From DYFC01 sp041658585 (lineage in GTDB: Bacteria > Nitrospirota > Thermodesulfovibrionia > Thermodesulfovibrionales > SM23-35): a stretch of 64,000 nucleotides of DNA. The stretch is taken from the NCBI GenBank assembly GCA_041658585.1, contig JBAZZX010000003.1, positions 62,001-126,000 of the forward strand, in the 5' to 3' direction. The number at the start of each line of letters is the position of its first letter. Position 1 is the first letter of the stretch. The notes beneath the pieces were generated by a model. That model was given only the letters and a program-made list of their open reading frames with translations, ran no database searches and had not been told where the DNA came from. Of this stretch, positions 41,098 through 50,085 are shown in pieces. The translations under genes were made by a program, and so were the position numbers.

Positions 41098-42184
41098 CGG
41101 CATGCAATTTTTCCGCATGTCCGTCTAAATTCACCCCTATTATCGGCAGGTCTTTTGTCCCGGCATAAACATCAAACAGAGGATTAAAGGATGCTTTCAG
41201 TTCGTCCAAAGAAAAAGACCGGAGTAAAACAATAAACTCTTCATAAAGGCCCGGATTATTATTAAAAGCATCTTTTTGCCGGAGCGCCTCACAAAATCCA
41301 TGAACAACCGCATCTACGGAATAATCTTCCGCCCATACAACTTCTCCTACACCGTCTATCTTATCCAGCCGCATATGGAGAGAAAGATGCAGAAAAAAAT
41401 AGAAGAGGGCGAAGAGAGGGTTTATCTCATCTCTCTGAAAGTCAAGCAGGGGTTTATATCGCCGTGCAGTCGTCAGCCGGACATCTATTTTTTCATTATC
41501 CACTTTTACTATAAAATCTCCTGCAGCATGATGCCATGGATAGATATAGTTGAAATTTTCAAAATCATAATAGAGCGTCAAAATCTTTGATGACTGCCTG
41601 TATATTTCAAAGCTTTGAGAGTTGGTGAGATTCAGATAACCGGTCCCGAATTCCCAGAGCTGCAATGTATGCTTACTTTCTTCATCCCGGGTAAGATGGA
41701 ATTCATGATAGCCTTCAAACCAGTCCTCAAGAAGAAAGACCATGGAATTCAACTCACCTGAAATATATGCCTCCGGCAAATAAGGAAGACTGTTTTCCGT
41801 ATGGAAACGCTGCAGCAATGAAACTTCTTCACGCAACCATTTCTTGCCGGTATCCGTCACGGCGGCATTTAAACCGAATTTCACTTTCCGATTCTCCAGG
41901 ACCAAGTCAATGCTTGCCGGATGATATAAGAGCCCGTGTTTTTCTGCCCTGATGAGGATTTCAGTGATCTCGTTCAGAGAGATTTCCCTGCCGATTTTTC
42001 GGGCGGCAGCTTGCAGAAGCGGTATAAATTCATCCTGTTTTAAAAAATCTTCGATAGATCGGAAATAGATTTTATAAGGCGTGTTTAAAGGATCACATTC
42101 TAACGGTAACCCCAGTTTTTCCGTATCTACGGGAACATCGCCAAAGGGCGAAGATACAAGATATGTTATGAGAGGTGTATGCAT
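41078..42184 (-). CDS. Conserved hypothetical, possible kinase-like fold
   Basis: Soluble protein of 368 aa not recognised as a named family. The part SLLQRFHTENSLPYLPEAYI and MVFLLEDWFEGYHEFHLT recalls the N-lobe/hinge of aminoglycoside phosphotransferase/choline-kinase-like proteins, and YIYPWHHAAGDFIVKVDN sits where such proteins have the catalytic H-G-D loop, but the catalytic residues are not convincing. A short N-terminal domain (about 1-100) precedes it. Its start overlaps the stop of the HEAT-repeat gene upstream (TAATG), so the two form a translational pair. It runs against the TPR-ykgJ pair. Confidence 0.6.
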   Translation of the reverse strand: MHTPLITYLVSSPFGDVPVDTEKLGLPLECDPLNTPYKIYFRSIEDFLKQDEFIPLLQAAARKIGREISLNEITEILIRAEKHGLLYHPASIDLVLENRKVKFGLNAAVTDTGKKWLREEVSLLQRFHTENSLPYLPEAYISGELNSMVFLLEDWFEGYHEFHLTRDEESKHTLQLWEFGTGYLNLTNSQSFEIYRQSSKILTLYYDFENFNYIYPWHHAAGDFIVKVDNEKIDVRLTTARRYKPLLDFQRDEINPLFALFYFFLHLSLHMRLDKIDGVGEVVWAEDYSVDAVVHGFCEALRQKDAFNNNPGLYEEFIVLLRSFSLDELKASFNPLFDVYAGTKDLPIIGVNLDGHAEKLHAAIQTRL

Positions 42185-43263
42185 TATTTCGACTTGCCGA
42201 TTTTCTCCAATGCCTCTTTAGATAAGAGAGCAACGGTAACTTCTTTTAGTTCGCCGTCTTTGAATATGCGGAGCTTCTCATGATCGGTTTCGAGTTTCTT
42301 TAATTCTTCAATCACATCATCGTACCCTATATTGCCCAACGCCCAGGCAGCATAGCCTCTCACTGCAGGGTCGGGATCTCCGAGAAATGACCAAAGGGCA
42401 CGAAAGGCATATTTGACCAGTTCCGGTTTAACTGCCGCGACTTTTCCGATAGCCCACGTGACTTCCTTTCTGAGAGTCTGTTGTTTCAGAAAGGAGAGTA
42501 AGGCTGGGCTGAATTCCCAGAACGTGTCGGGGTTTGTGCTTATTATAGCGCCGGCTGTTTCAAGCGCTCCCCAGGCGGATGATCCGGGTGCGGCTGCACT
42601 TTGCAATAAATTGGACAGCAACTTGCTGATGATGTCGGGCCGTCTCTCCCCGACTTTTTTGGAGACTTCACCGAGCATATCAATGATCTGATAGCGCAAA
42701 GATTCATCCGGGGTATAGAGCATGCGCTTTAATTCGTTCATTACCCGGGTATCTTCTTCCGCCAGAGCGATAAGCTCTTCACGTTTATTTTCTAACGCAT
42801 ACTGACGCACTATTTCCCTGGAATATTTCGCGGAGCGCATTTTAGTTTTATTAATGGGAAGAGAGTTTTTAAATTTTTTTTTGACTTTCTCTCCTGTAGC
42901 TTCCTGGAACTGGCCGAAGAGTTTAACAAAAATGAGGGCGCCCCTTATATAGCGATCGTTGTATACTTTATCAGAGACGATCGTATGGGTTATGATGTCG
43001 TAATTCCCGACAACGGCGTCTGTGTAGTCGTCTCCGTATGAAAGCGAAAAGGCGAAATCATTATCTTCATTACAGGCAAATAACAAAGCCTCGATAAAAG
43101 CGGCCCCCATATTATGTCCTGTTGCGTCATAAGCATATACGACTCCGCAATGTTCGCAGACGCCTACAGGGAACTCGACTATTTTCCGTGATTGTAATTC
43201 CTTTGGTTGCTCTATTTTGTAGTAGCAAAAAGGGCAGCGGGGTTCTTCCGGTGAAGGTTGCAT
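42184..43263 (-). CDS. Zinc-ribbon plus HEAT-repeat protein, DVU0298-like (long paralogue)
   Basis: Soluble protein of 359 aa in two parts. Residues 1-50 have two CxxC pairs (RCPFCYYK and VCEHCGVV), a zinc ribbon; a mixed domain follows; from about 150 HEAT-like repeats run to the end, for example EVTWAIGKVAAVKPELVKYA and DPDPAVRGYAAWALGNIGYD, the last a clear PBS-lyase/HEAT unit. The repeat part is paralogous to the protein at 35681-36340. It is followed, overlapping by 1 bp, by the kinase-like hypothetical gene. The role is unknown; conservation next to dsr genes suggests a link to sulfur respiration. Confidence 0.7.
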   Translation of the reverse strand: MQPSPEEPRCPFCYYKIEQPKELQSRKIVEFPVGVCEHCGVVYAYDATGHNMGAAFIEALLFACNEDNDFAFSLSYGDDYTDAVVGNYDIITHTIVSDKVYNDRYIRGALIFVKLFGQFQEATGEKVKKKFKNSLPINKTKMRSAKYSREIVRQYALENKREELIALAEEDTRVMNELKRMLYTPDESLRYQIIDMLGEVSKKVGERRPDIISKLLSNLLQSAAAPGSSAWGALETAGAIISTNPDTFWEFSPALLSFLKQQTLRKEVTWAIGKVAAVKPELVKYAFRALWSFLGDPDPAVRGYAAWALGNIGYDDVIEELKKLETDHEKLRIFKDGELKEVTVALLSKEALEKIGKSK

Positions 43264-43416
43264 GATTCAACTCGCTATCTCCTGTAGTATTGTTACAGGT
43301 TTATTCTATAATTCCTCCCCCTTTATGGGTGAGGCGGGTCTTTTCTTATTTCTCGAAACTTTTGCTTGTTATGATATTATAAGACATTGCCTTATTTTTT
43401 TTGAAAGGAGTTTCTT

Positions 43417-43656
43417 ATGCCTATCTATGAATTCCGCTGTCTCGGCTGCGGGCATGTATTTGAGCTTTTAAAGCTTAAAAAAGAAAGCGAAGAAGCAATA
43501 ATGAGGTGTCCCAAATGCGGTTCCGAAGAGGTCGAAAGGATATTGAGTACGGTCAATACGATCGTGTCTTCAGGCGGGAAAAAGAGCACGCAGACTGTAA
43601 AAAGTTGCGGCAGCGGTTCCTGCACTTCCTTTGAGATCCCCGGCCCCAAAAGATGA
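43417..43656 (+). CDS. FmdB-family zinc-ribbon protein
   Basis: Small zinc-ribbon protein of 79 aa: MPIYEFRCLGCGHVFELL and RCPKCGSEEVERILSTVNTI form the two CxxC knuckles of the FmdB/CxxC_CxxC_SSSS regulatory family. The C-terminus contains a second Cys pair (SCGSGSCTSFE). AAAGGAG precedes the start. It overlaps the next gene, dsrN, by ATGA, so it is coupled to siroheme amidation. Regulatory function is only inferred from the family. Confidence 0.85.
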   Translation: MPIYEFRCLGCGHVFELLKLKKESEEAIMRCPKCGSEEVERILSTVNTIVSSGGKKSTQTVKSCGSGSCTSFEIPGPKR

Positions 43657-45047
43657 TCCGATGTCCAAGGCTTATTATTGCAGGCCTTGGCGGTGATACC
43701 GGGAAAACGGCGATCAGTGTAGGTCTCTGCCGGTTCTGGAATAAAAAGGGTTACGGAATCATACCCTTCAAGAAGGGGCCCGACTATATCGACATGGGCT
43801 GGCTGGGCATTGGAGCAAACCATCCATGCTATAATCTGGATCTTTTCATGATGAACAGGGAACAGGTCCTCGCCTCTTTTTGTCTGAATACCTTGAATGC
43901 CGATATGGCGGTTATCGAAGGTAACCGCGGGCTTTATGATGGGATGGATGTGCAGGGGAATGTGAGTACGGCGGAGTTGGCCAAACTTCTTCAGACCCCG
44001 GTTATCATCATTGTTGATTGCACAAAAGTCACCCGCACGGTTGCCGCTTTGGTGCTCGGCTTACAGACTTTCGACAGGGACGTGCCGATCAAAGGAGTTA
44101 TTCTCAACAGGCTGGCCGGAAACCGTCATGAGCAAATCATCCGTGAGAGCATAAAGCAATATTGCAAAATCCCCGTTGTCGGGGCCGTCCCCAAGCTTGG
44201 CAATGTTACCTTCCCGGGACGACATCTTGGACTGGTGCCGTATCAGGAACATCCTATGTCCGAAGAGGCTGTAGAGAAATCTGCCGAAGTCGTTTCTCAA
44301 TATCTGGATACGGATCAATTAGCATATATCGCCGGGGATGCTCAGCCGATAGACTTTCACTGCCGCGAATATCCCGAAGTTGCGGAAAAAACAGTTACTA
44401 TCGGTGTAATTCGCGATTCCGCTTTCCAGTTTTATTATCCTGAAAATATCGAAGCATTAAGAAAAGCAGGAGCGGAAATAGTGGAATTCAGCGCATTAAC
44501 CGACGATCTGCCGCATTCTTTAGACGCCCTATATATAGGCGGCGGTTTCCCTGAAACCCATGCGGAAAGGTTATCCGCAAATGAAAAGCTGAGAAAGTCC
44601 ATAAGAAATGCCGTAGAAGACGGTCTTCCAGTGTATGCGGAATGCGGGGGCTTGATGTATCTTGCCGAGGAGCTGATCTGGAAGGAAAAAACCTATCCTA
44701 TGGCAGGCGTCCTTCCCATTACCATCGGAGTAAGCAAAAAACCCCGGGGGCATGGATATACGGTGTTAGAAGTGGACAGGAAGAATCCTTTTTACACAAG
44801 CGGGCAGACCTTACATGGACATGAATTCCATTATTCGCATGTGCTAAAAATAGCGGAGAAAGACGGGCTGTTTTTTGTTTTCAGAATGCTGAAAGGGCAC
44901 GGAATTGCAGATAAAATGGACGGGCTCTGTTATAAGAATGTCCTTGCTACCTATACACATCTTCATGCATTCGGGACGGAAGAATGGCCTGCCGGTATGT
45001 TAAAAACAGCCTCGGACTATAAAAGAAAAAAACTTATTTCCCAATAA
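43653..45047 (+). CDS. dsrN: Siroheme amidase DsrN (cobyrinate a,c-diamide synthase family)
   Basis: Glutamine-dependent amidotransferase of the CobB/CbiA family, 464 aa. ATP-binding loop IAGLGGDTGKTAISVGLCRF at the N-terminus with KKGPDYIDMGWL, and a C-terminal class I glutaminase with its Cys in YAECGGLMYLAEEL and His in HGHEFHYSHV. In a cell with dsr genes and no cobalamin genes nearby, this is DsrN, which makes the siroheme amide cofactor of DsrAB. The ATG overlaps the stop of the fmdB-like gene. Confidence 0.88.
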   Translation: MIRCPRLIIAGLGGDTGKTAISVGLCRFWNKKGYGIIPFKKGPDYIDMGWLGIGANHPCYNLDLFMMNREQVLASFCLNTLNADMAVIEGNRGLYDGMDVQGNVSTAELAKLLQTPVIIIVDCTKVTRTVAALVLGLQTFDRDVPIKGVILNRLAGNRHEQIIRESIKQYCKIPVVGAVPKLGNVTFPGRHLGLVPYQEHPMSEEAVEKSAEVVSQYLDTDQLAYIAGDAQPIDFHCREYPEVAEKTVTIGVIRDSAFQFYYPENIEALRKAGAEIVEFSALTDDLPHSLDALYIGGGFPETHAERLSANEKLRKSIRNAVEDGLPVYAECGGLMYLAEELIWKEKTYPMAGVLPITIGVSKKPRGHGYTVLEVDRKNPFYTSGQTLHGHEFHYSHVLKIAEKDGLFFVFRMLKGHGIADKMDGLCYKNVLATYTHLHAFGTEEWPAGMLKTASDYKRKKLISQ

Positions 45048-45121
45048 ATTTTTTTTATTTGACCATACTGATGTCTTTGTATTACCTTTTCATAACTAGT
45101 TTCCAGCATCTTTTTTGTTGA

Positions 45122-45151
45122 TTGTAAAATAATATATCGCTGTGATATTAT
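45122..45151 (+). promoter_or_regulatory. Promoter of dsrC
   Basis: TTGTAA (45122-45127) and TATTAT (45146-45151) are 18 bp apart, with TGTGA just before the -10. The leader would be about 65 nt and ends with AAAGGAGGAAG before the dsrC ATG. Confidence 0.5.
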
Positions 45152-45224
45152 ACGCAGGCTTGAATTGATGGGAGATGTCTTCTATCAAAAAAACTAACTT
45201 TAAATAGAAAAGGAGGAAGAAAAA

Positions 45225-45560
45225 ATGCCGTTTATTGAATTTGAAGGACAACAATTTGAAGTTGATGAGGATGGTTATCTTGTAGACTGGGAGGTATGGA
45301 AGGAAGGAATGGCTCCGATTATGTCAGCCCAGGATGGCGTAGAACTCGGAACAGAGCATTGGGAAATTATCAAGTTCCTCAGGGAATATTTTATTAAATT
45401 CCAGATAGCTCCTATGATCAAGATACTCGTCAAGGAAATCGGCAAGAGTTTCGGACCGGAAAAGGGCAACACCAAATATTTATATGAATTATTCCCGGGC
45501 GGACCCGCAAAGCAGGCATGTAGATACGCCGGGCTTCCAAAACCGACAGGTTGCGTATAG
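45225..45560 (+). CDS. dsrC: Sulfur-carrier protein DsrC
   Basis: Small substrate protein of sulfite reduction, 111 aa. The flexible C-terminal arm has both conserved cysteines in CRYAGLPKPTGCV (C-x10-C, penultimate Cys), which form the trisulfide with sulfur from sulfite and are then reduced by DsrMKJOP. Body motifs such as EDGYLVDWEVWKEGMAPIMS and HWEIIKFLREYFIKFQIAPM are typical. It is monocistronic: own promoter, strong AAAGGAGG, and a terminator behind it, consistent with the very high expression known for DsrC. Confidence 0.96.
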   Translation: MPFIEFEGQQFEVDEDGYLVDWEVWKEGMAPIMSAQDGVELGTEHWEIIKFLREYFIKFQIAPMIKILVKEIGKSFGPEKGNTKYLYELFPGGPAKQACRYAGLPKPTGCV

Positions 45561-45576
45561 TCACAACATACTGAAA

Positions 45577-45614
45577 AGCAAGAAGTCGGAGGTTATAACT
45601 TCTTACTTCTTGCT
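45577..45614 (+). terminator. Terminator after dsrC
   Basis: AGCAAGAAGT and ACTTCTTGCT form a perfect 10-bp stem 17 bp after the dsrC stop, with a 18-nt loop, followed shortly by a T-rich stretch (CTTTTGTATTTTT). Confidence 0.7.
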
Positions 45615-45714
45615 CTTCACTTTTGTATTTTTAGAGTACCTTAAAACAAATTGCATGTAATCTTGCGAATAAAATCAGCCTGATTTCAGGCATAAGGAGA
45701 AGTGCATACCGGAT

Positions 45715-46278
45715 ATGAATTTTAAGGATCTCCTGGCAAAAAGAAAATCTTCAATCAGAAAAAAATGGTTCGATGCCGTTATTAACGATTATCCGGCCGA
45801 TTCTTCCGATTTCCTAAGAAAACAAAAAGATCGCTTTCTCAATCCTGTCGGGCAAACCCTTCTGGAGAATATTAACAGTCTTTTAGACGAGATTATCCTG
45901 AATGCAGACTCTGAAAAAGTTTACCCCTATCTCAATGATATTATAAAAATAAAGGCTGTCCAGGATTTTTCTCCGTCAAAGGCCGTCTCTTTTATTTATC
46001 TTTTGAAGCGCGTAGTCAGAGAGGAACTTGAAAGCGATATTGAAAAAAATAAACTTACCGAAGAACTGAAGTCATTTGAAACACAGCTCGATAGCCTTGC
46101 CCTGCTTGCCTTTGATGTTTATATGAAGTGCAGGGAGAGGATTTTTGATCTGAGAGTCAATGAGATAAAAACTTTGACGTTCCGGCTTTTAAAAAGGGCG
46201 AATGTCCTTCATGAGGTAGAGGAACAAATATCGGAAATCAAAGCGGAAACAGTATTAACTCAAAACATAAAGGGGTAA
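45715..46278 (+). CDS. RsbRD N-terminal-domain-like protein in the dsrMKJOP operon
   Basis: Soluble helical protein of 187 aa, MNFKDLLAKRKSSIRKKWFD and IYLLKRVVREELESDIEK. It resembles the RsbRD N-terminal (globin-like sensor) domain found in a gene that, in sulfate reducers, commonly precedes dsrM. No STAS domain follows. Its stop is 4 bp before the dsrM start, so it is part of that operon. It may sense redox or ligand state; that is not established. Confidence 0.75.
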   Translation: MNFKDLLAKRKSSIRKKWFDAVINDYPADSSDFLRKQKDRFLNPVGQTLLENINSLLDEIILNADSEKVYPYLNDIIKIKAVQDFSPSKAVSFIYLLKRVVREELESDIEKNKLTEELKSFETQLDSLALLAFDVYMKCRERIFDLRVNEIKTLTFRLLKRANVLHEVEEQISEIKAETVLTQNIKG

Positions 46279-46282
46279 GAAC

Positions 46283-47275
46283 ATGGGACTTTTATTTTCA
46301 TTCTTCGCAGTTATCTCTCTCATAGTTATTGTCTACATTGGAGTAAATGCCGCTAACCTCCATTACCTGTTTGGCGTTGTCATTCCTTATGCGGCTTTCC
46401 TCACATTTATCGTCGGGGTGGCGTATCGGGTTTTTAAATGGGGACGCGTGCCCGTTCCATTCCGTATACCTACTACCGCGGGACAGGGGAAAAGTCTTCC
46501 ATGGATTAAATGGAATAAATTCGATAACCCCTTTACTTCTTCAGGCGTAATTATCAGAATGGCGCTGGAAGTGTTTCTTTTCCGTTCACTGTTCAGAAAT
46601 ACCAAAATGGAGCTAAGGGACGGACCCAAGCTTTCCTACGGTTCCACCAAGTGGCTGTGGCTTGGCGGATTGGCATTCCATTATACCTTTCTTATTATTC
46701 TCACCAGACACCTGAGACTGTTCTTCGAGCCTGTTCCTGTTGTAATACAAATCATTGAATCACTCGACGGTTTTTTCCAGGTCGGCGCGCCGGTATTATA
46801 TCTGACTAATTTAATCTTTCTTGGCGCCGTAACCTACCTCTTCCTGCGCAGGGTCATCATTCCTCATGTCCGGTATATATCCCTTGCTCAGGATTATTTC
46901 CCCTTGCTCTTGATATTTGGGGTCGGCCTTTCCGGCGTCCTCATGAGATATTTCATGAAAACGGACGTTGTCGGCATAAAGGAATTGACGATGGGGTTAG
47001 TTACCTTAAAACCTGTAGTCCCAAAAGGCATCAACATAATTTTTTATATACATTTGTTCCTTGTCAGCGCACTCTTTGCATACTTCCCGATGAGCAAGCT
47101 AATGCATATGGCCGGGGTATTTCTCAGCCCGACAAGAAATATGGCAAATACCAACCGTGCAGAAATGTATGTTAATCCCTGGAATTACCCTGTTAAGGTT
47201 CATACCTATGAAGAGTATGAAAATGATTTTAGAGAAAAAATGAAAGCGGCTGGAATACCGGTGGAAAAGGAGTAA
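46283..47275 (+). CDS. dsrM: DsrM, membrane cytochrome b subunit
   Basis: NarI-like integral membrane subunit of the DsrMKJOP complex, 330 aa, with about six membrane segments (first LLFSFFAVISLIVIVYIGVN). Haem-ligand histidines lie in the segments around AFHYTFLIILTRHLRLF and FYIHLFLVSALFAYFP. It accepts electrons from menaquinol and passes them to DsrK. GTAAGA precedes the ATG; dsrK follows 2 bp later. Confidence 0.93.
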   Translation: MGLLFSFFAVISLIVIVYIGVNAANLHYLFGVVIPYAAFLTFIVGVAYRVFKWGRVPVPFRIPTTAGQGKSLPWIKWNKFDNPFTSSGVIIRMALEVFLFRSLFRNTKMELRDGPKLSYGSTKWLWLGGLAFHYTFLIILTRHLRLFFEPVPVVIQIIESLDGFFQVGAPVLYLTNLIFLGAVTYLFLRRVIIPHVRYISLAQDYFPLLLIFGVGLSGVLMRYFMKTDVVGIKELTMGLVTLKPVVPKGINIIFYIHLFLVSALFAYFPMSKLMHMAGVFLSPTRNMANTNRAEMYVNPWNYPVKVHTYEEYENDFREKMKAAGIPVEKE

Positions 47276-47277
47276 AT

Positions 47278-48882
47278 ATGGCAAATCCAAAACCAGAAGA
47301 ACTTGCAAACATTGATTACAAGCCTCCCAAAACGGGGTGGATGGATACGCCTACCGTATTTAAGCAAGGCATCTTCCCCTATGGTTGTAAAGCGAAATCC
47401 CTTGAAACCCTCGGCTTCCCGAACCCAAGGCAATGGTCCGTAAAAGACGAGGACTGGAAACTGCCCGCAAACTGGCAGGAGATTTTCATTGAAGGGTTGC
47501 GGGAGAGGGTAGACAAGTACCGGTCTTTCCGTCTCTTCCTCGATATATGTGTGAGGTGCGGCGCCTGCGCGGACAAATGTCATTATTTTATCGGCGGCGG
47601 CGACCCGAAGAATATGCCTGTTGTCAGGGCCGAGCTTCTCAGGTCAGTTTACAGAAAATACTGCACTACTTCAGGCAAAGTCATGGGCAAGATAGCCGGA
47701 GCAAGAGACCTTACCATCGATGTGCTGAAAGAGATATGGTACTATGCTTACCAGTGCTCTGAATGCCGCCGTTGCTCGCTTTTCTGTCCATACGGAATTG
47801 ATACCGCTGAAATTACTATTTTAGCGAGGGAACTCCTCAATCTCCTGGGGTTGAATATAGACTGGATAGCGGGACCTGCTGCAGCCTGCTGGCTGACAGG
47901 TAACCATCTCGGCCTGCAGCCCCACACCATTAAGGACGCCTTCGATATGTTCCGTGACGACATCGAGACCTTCACGGGGATACGGGTGAACCCGACCTTC
48001 AACCGCAAGGGCGCGGAGATCCTCTTTGTAATCCCGTCAGGGAGCATGTTTGCGGATCCCGGGACCTACACACTCATGGGAGAACTTCTCCTGTTTCATG
48101 AGCTCGGATTAGACTATACATGGAGCACCTTTGCATCAGAGGGTGGGGACTTCGGTTTCTTCACAAACAATGAGCTGGCAAAAAGACTGCATAACAAAAT
48201 ATACGAAGAGGCCAAGAGGCTGAAGGTGAAATATATTATAGGCGGAGAATGCGGCCACATGTGGAGGGTATGGCATCAATACCACAATACATGGTACGGA
48301 CCTGTAGATTTTCTTGAAGAGCCGGTTTCTCCGATAACAGGAACGAAATTTGAAAATGCAAAATCCAATAAAACAGTGCATATTTGTGAATTTACCGCTG
48401 ATTTAATCAATAACGGCAAACTTAATCTTGATAAAAGCAGGAACGATAATCTGATCGTTACTTACCATGACTCCTGCAACACCGCACGCGGCATGGGAAT
48501 ACTTGAGGAGCCGAGATATATCATAAATAGTGTATGCAATAATTTCCATGAGATGCCCGAAAATACAATCAGGGAACAGACCTTCTGCTGCGGCAGCGGG
48601 TCCGGTCTCAATGCTTCTGAAAATATGGAAAACAGGCTGAGAGGCGGACTTCCAAGGGCAAACGCCGTTAAACATGTTGCTGAAAAATACGGAGTCAATA
48701 TGCTGGCTTGCATCTGTGCGATTGATAGGGCAGCCCTTCCTCCATTGATGGATTACTGGGTTCCCGGAGTACAGGTTACCGGTGTTCATGAGATGGTTGC
48801 AAATGCATTAGTTTGTAAAGGGGAGAAGAAACGAACGGTAAATTTGCGCGGTGAGCCGCTCCCTGGAATGGAGGGTCAATAA
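47278..48882 (+). CDS. dsrK: DsrK, HdrD-like iron-sulfur catalytic subunit
   Basis: Cytoplasmic subunit of 534 aa that reduces the DsrC trisulfide. Two [4Fe-4S] sites: CVRCGACADKC (about residue 91) and CSECRRCSLFCP (about 160). The C-terminal CCG domain for the special [4Fe-4S] cluster is seen as YHDSCNTARG and TFCCGSGSGLNASENMENR, then MLACICAIDRAALPP. In the last block the usual CxxC reads CIC-AID, with Asp at the second canonical position and a Cys two residues earlier. dsrJ starts 1 bp after the stop. Confidence 0.94.
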   Translation: MANPKPEELANIDYKPPKTGWMDTPTVFKQGIFPYGCKAKSLETLGFPNPRQWSVKDEDWKLPANWQEIFIEGLRERVDKYRSFRLFLDICVRCGACADKCHYFIGGGDPKNMPVVRAELLRSVYRKYCTTSGKVMGKIAGARDLTIDVLKEIWYYAYQCSECRRCSLFCPYGIDTAEITILARELLNLLGLNIDWIAGPAAACWLTGNHLGLQPHTIKDAFDMFRDDIETFTGIRVNPTFNRKGAEILFVIPSGSMFADPGTYTLMGELLLFHELGLDYTWSTFASEGGDFGFFTNNELAKRLHNKIYEEAKRLKVKYIIGGECGHMWRVWHQYHNTWYGPVDFLEEPVSPITGTKFENAKSNKTVHICEFTADLINNGKLNLDKSRNDNLIVTYHDSCNTARGMGILEEPRYIINSVCNNFHEMPENTIREQTFCCGSGSGLNASENMENRLRGGLPRANAVKHVAEKYGVNMLACICAIDRAALPPLMDYWVPGVQVTGVHEMVANALVCKGEKKRTVNLRGEPLPGMEGQ

Positions 48883-48883
48883 G

Positions 48884-49288
48884 ATGTATAACGGAGGAAA
48901 AATAATCATTGGTCTTATCATTTTTGTGGGATTGGTGACGTTTCCTTTTATATTCCATGGCGAGAAAGCGACTGCCAAGCCCGATCCGAAAGTCGACACT
49001 GCTGAAATTCTCAAGCTGCCTGAAAATGAGAGAAAATGTGTAGAGTCCAAAGATTTTATGAAAAGAGAACACATGAAGCTTCTGAACGAGTGGAGGGATC
49101 AGGTTGTCCGTGACGGGGACACAATTTATACAAATGCTGAGGGGAAAACGTTTACCATGAGTCTCCAGAATACATGTATGAAGTGTCATTCAAACAAGAA
49201 GCAGTTCTGCGATGAATGTCACAATTATACGGCAGTAAAGCCTTACTGCTGGGATTGCCACATAGCGCCGAAGGAGAAACAGTCATGA
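48884..49288 (+). CDS. dsrJ: DsrJ, triheme cytochrome c
   Basis: Membrane-anchored periplasmic cytochrome of 134 aa. An N-terminal uncleaved segment (GKIIIGLIIFVGLVTFPFIF) is followed by three CxxCH haem sites: CMKCH, CDECH and CWDCH. The conserved Cys of the family, a proposed haem ligand, is in NERKCVESKDFMKREHMKLL. The ATG at 48884 follows the dsrK stop; a longer in-frame extension inside dsrK is not needed. Overlaps dsrO by ATGA. Confidence 0.94.
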   Translation: MYNGGKIIIGLIIFVGLVTFPFIFHGEKATAKPDPKVDTAEILKLPENERKCVESKDFMKREHMKLLNEWRDQVVRDGDTIYTNAEGKTFTMSLQNTCMKCHSNKKQFCDECHNYTAVKPYCWDCHIAPKEKQS

Positions 49289-50073
49289 GCGTTAACAGGA
49301 GAGATTTTTTAAAAATAGTAAGTATGTCCACTATATTAAGTATAGGCGGCGTCGCTTCCGTTAGCAGCCTGAAGAATCAAGTTGAGGCATCACAAATTTC
49401 GACGAGTCCCGCAGCGTTGACTGCGAAAAGATGGGCTATGGTAGTAGACATGAGCAAGTTTAAGTCAGAGCAAGACTACCAGAAATGCATTGATGCATGT
49501 CATCTTGTCCATAATGTGCCTCACATAACCGATAATCCGAAACATGAGGTCAAGTGGATATGGACGGAGACATATGAACACGCTTTCCTTGGAAATGAGG
49601 ATGTATACCGCGCAGAGAAATTTCAGCATATGCCATTCCTTATGCTCTGTAATCACTGTGAGAATCCGCCCTGCGTAAGAGTGTGTCCGACGCAGGCAAC
49701 ATTCAAGAGAAAAAGTGACGGTATTGTGATGATGGACATGCACCGGTGCATCGGGTGCAGATTCTGCATGGCAGGATGTCCGTATGGCGCCAGAAGCTTC
49801 AATTACAAGAATCCAAGGCCTTTTATTGATGAGTCAAAGGAAAATCCGGAATTTCCTACACGCATGAAAGGTGTTGTTGAGAAATGTACTTTATGTTATG
49901 AGCGGCTTGCGAAAGGTCTTCAGCCGGCTTGTGTTGAAGTATCCAATGGTGCATTGATTTTTGGCGATATTGAGGATCCGAATTCCGCGGTACGAAAAGT
50001 CCTCAGTGAACGGTTCACTATCCGGCGCAGACCTGAACTCGGGACTGGCCCAAGTGTGTATTACATAATTTAG
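49285..50073 (+). CDS. dsrO: DsrO, periplasmic ferredoxin-like subunit with Tat signal
   Basis: Iron-sulfur protein of 262 aa exported by Tat: MSVNRRDFLKIVSMSTILSI shows the twin arginine RRDFLK. Mature part has CysC motifs of several [4Fe-4S] clusters: CNHCENPPCVRVCP, CIGCRFCMAGCPYG, CTLCYERL. It connects DsrJ and DsrP. Start 49285 is fixed by overlap with the dsrJ stop and by the signal peptide. Confidence 0.94.
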   Translation: MSVNRRDFLKIVSMSTILSIGGVASVSSLKNQVEASQISTSPAALTAKRWAMVVDMSKFKSEQDYQKCIDACHLVHNVPHITDNPKHEVKWIWTETYEHAFLGNEDVYRAEKFQHMPFLMLCNHCENPPCVRVCPTQATFKRKSDGIVMMDMHRCIGCRFCMAGCPYGARSFNYKNPRPFIDESKENPEFPTRMKGVVEKCTLCYERLAKGLQPACVEVSNGALIFGDIEDPNSAVRKVLSERFTIRRRPELGTGPSVYYII

Positions 50074-50085
50074 GAGGGAATGATA

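Noticed and set aside
43653..45047. Cobalamin biosynthesis gene cbiA/cobB
   Set aside because: The fold fits, but the dsr context and absence of any other cobalamin gene favour DsrN.
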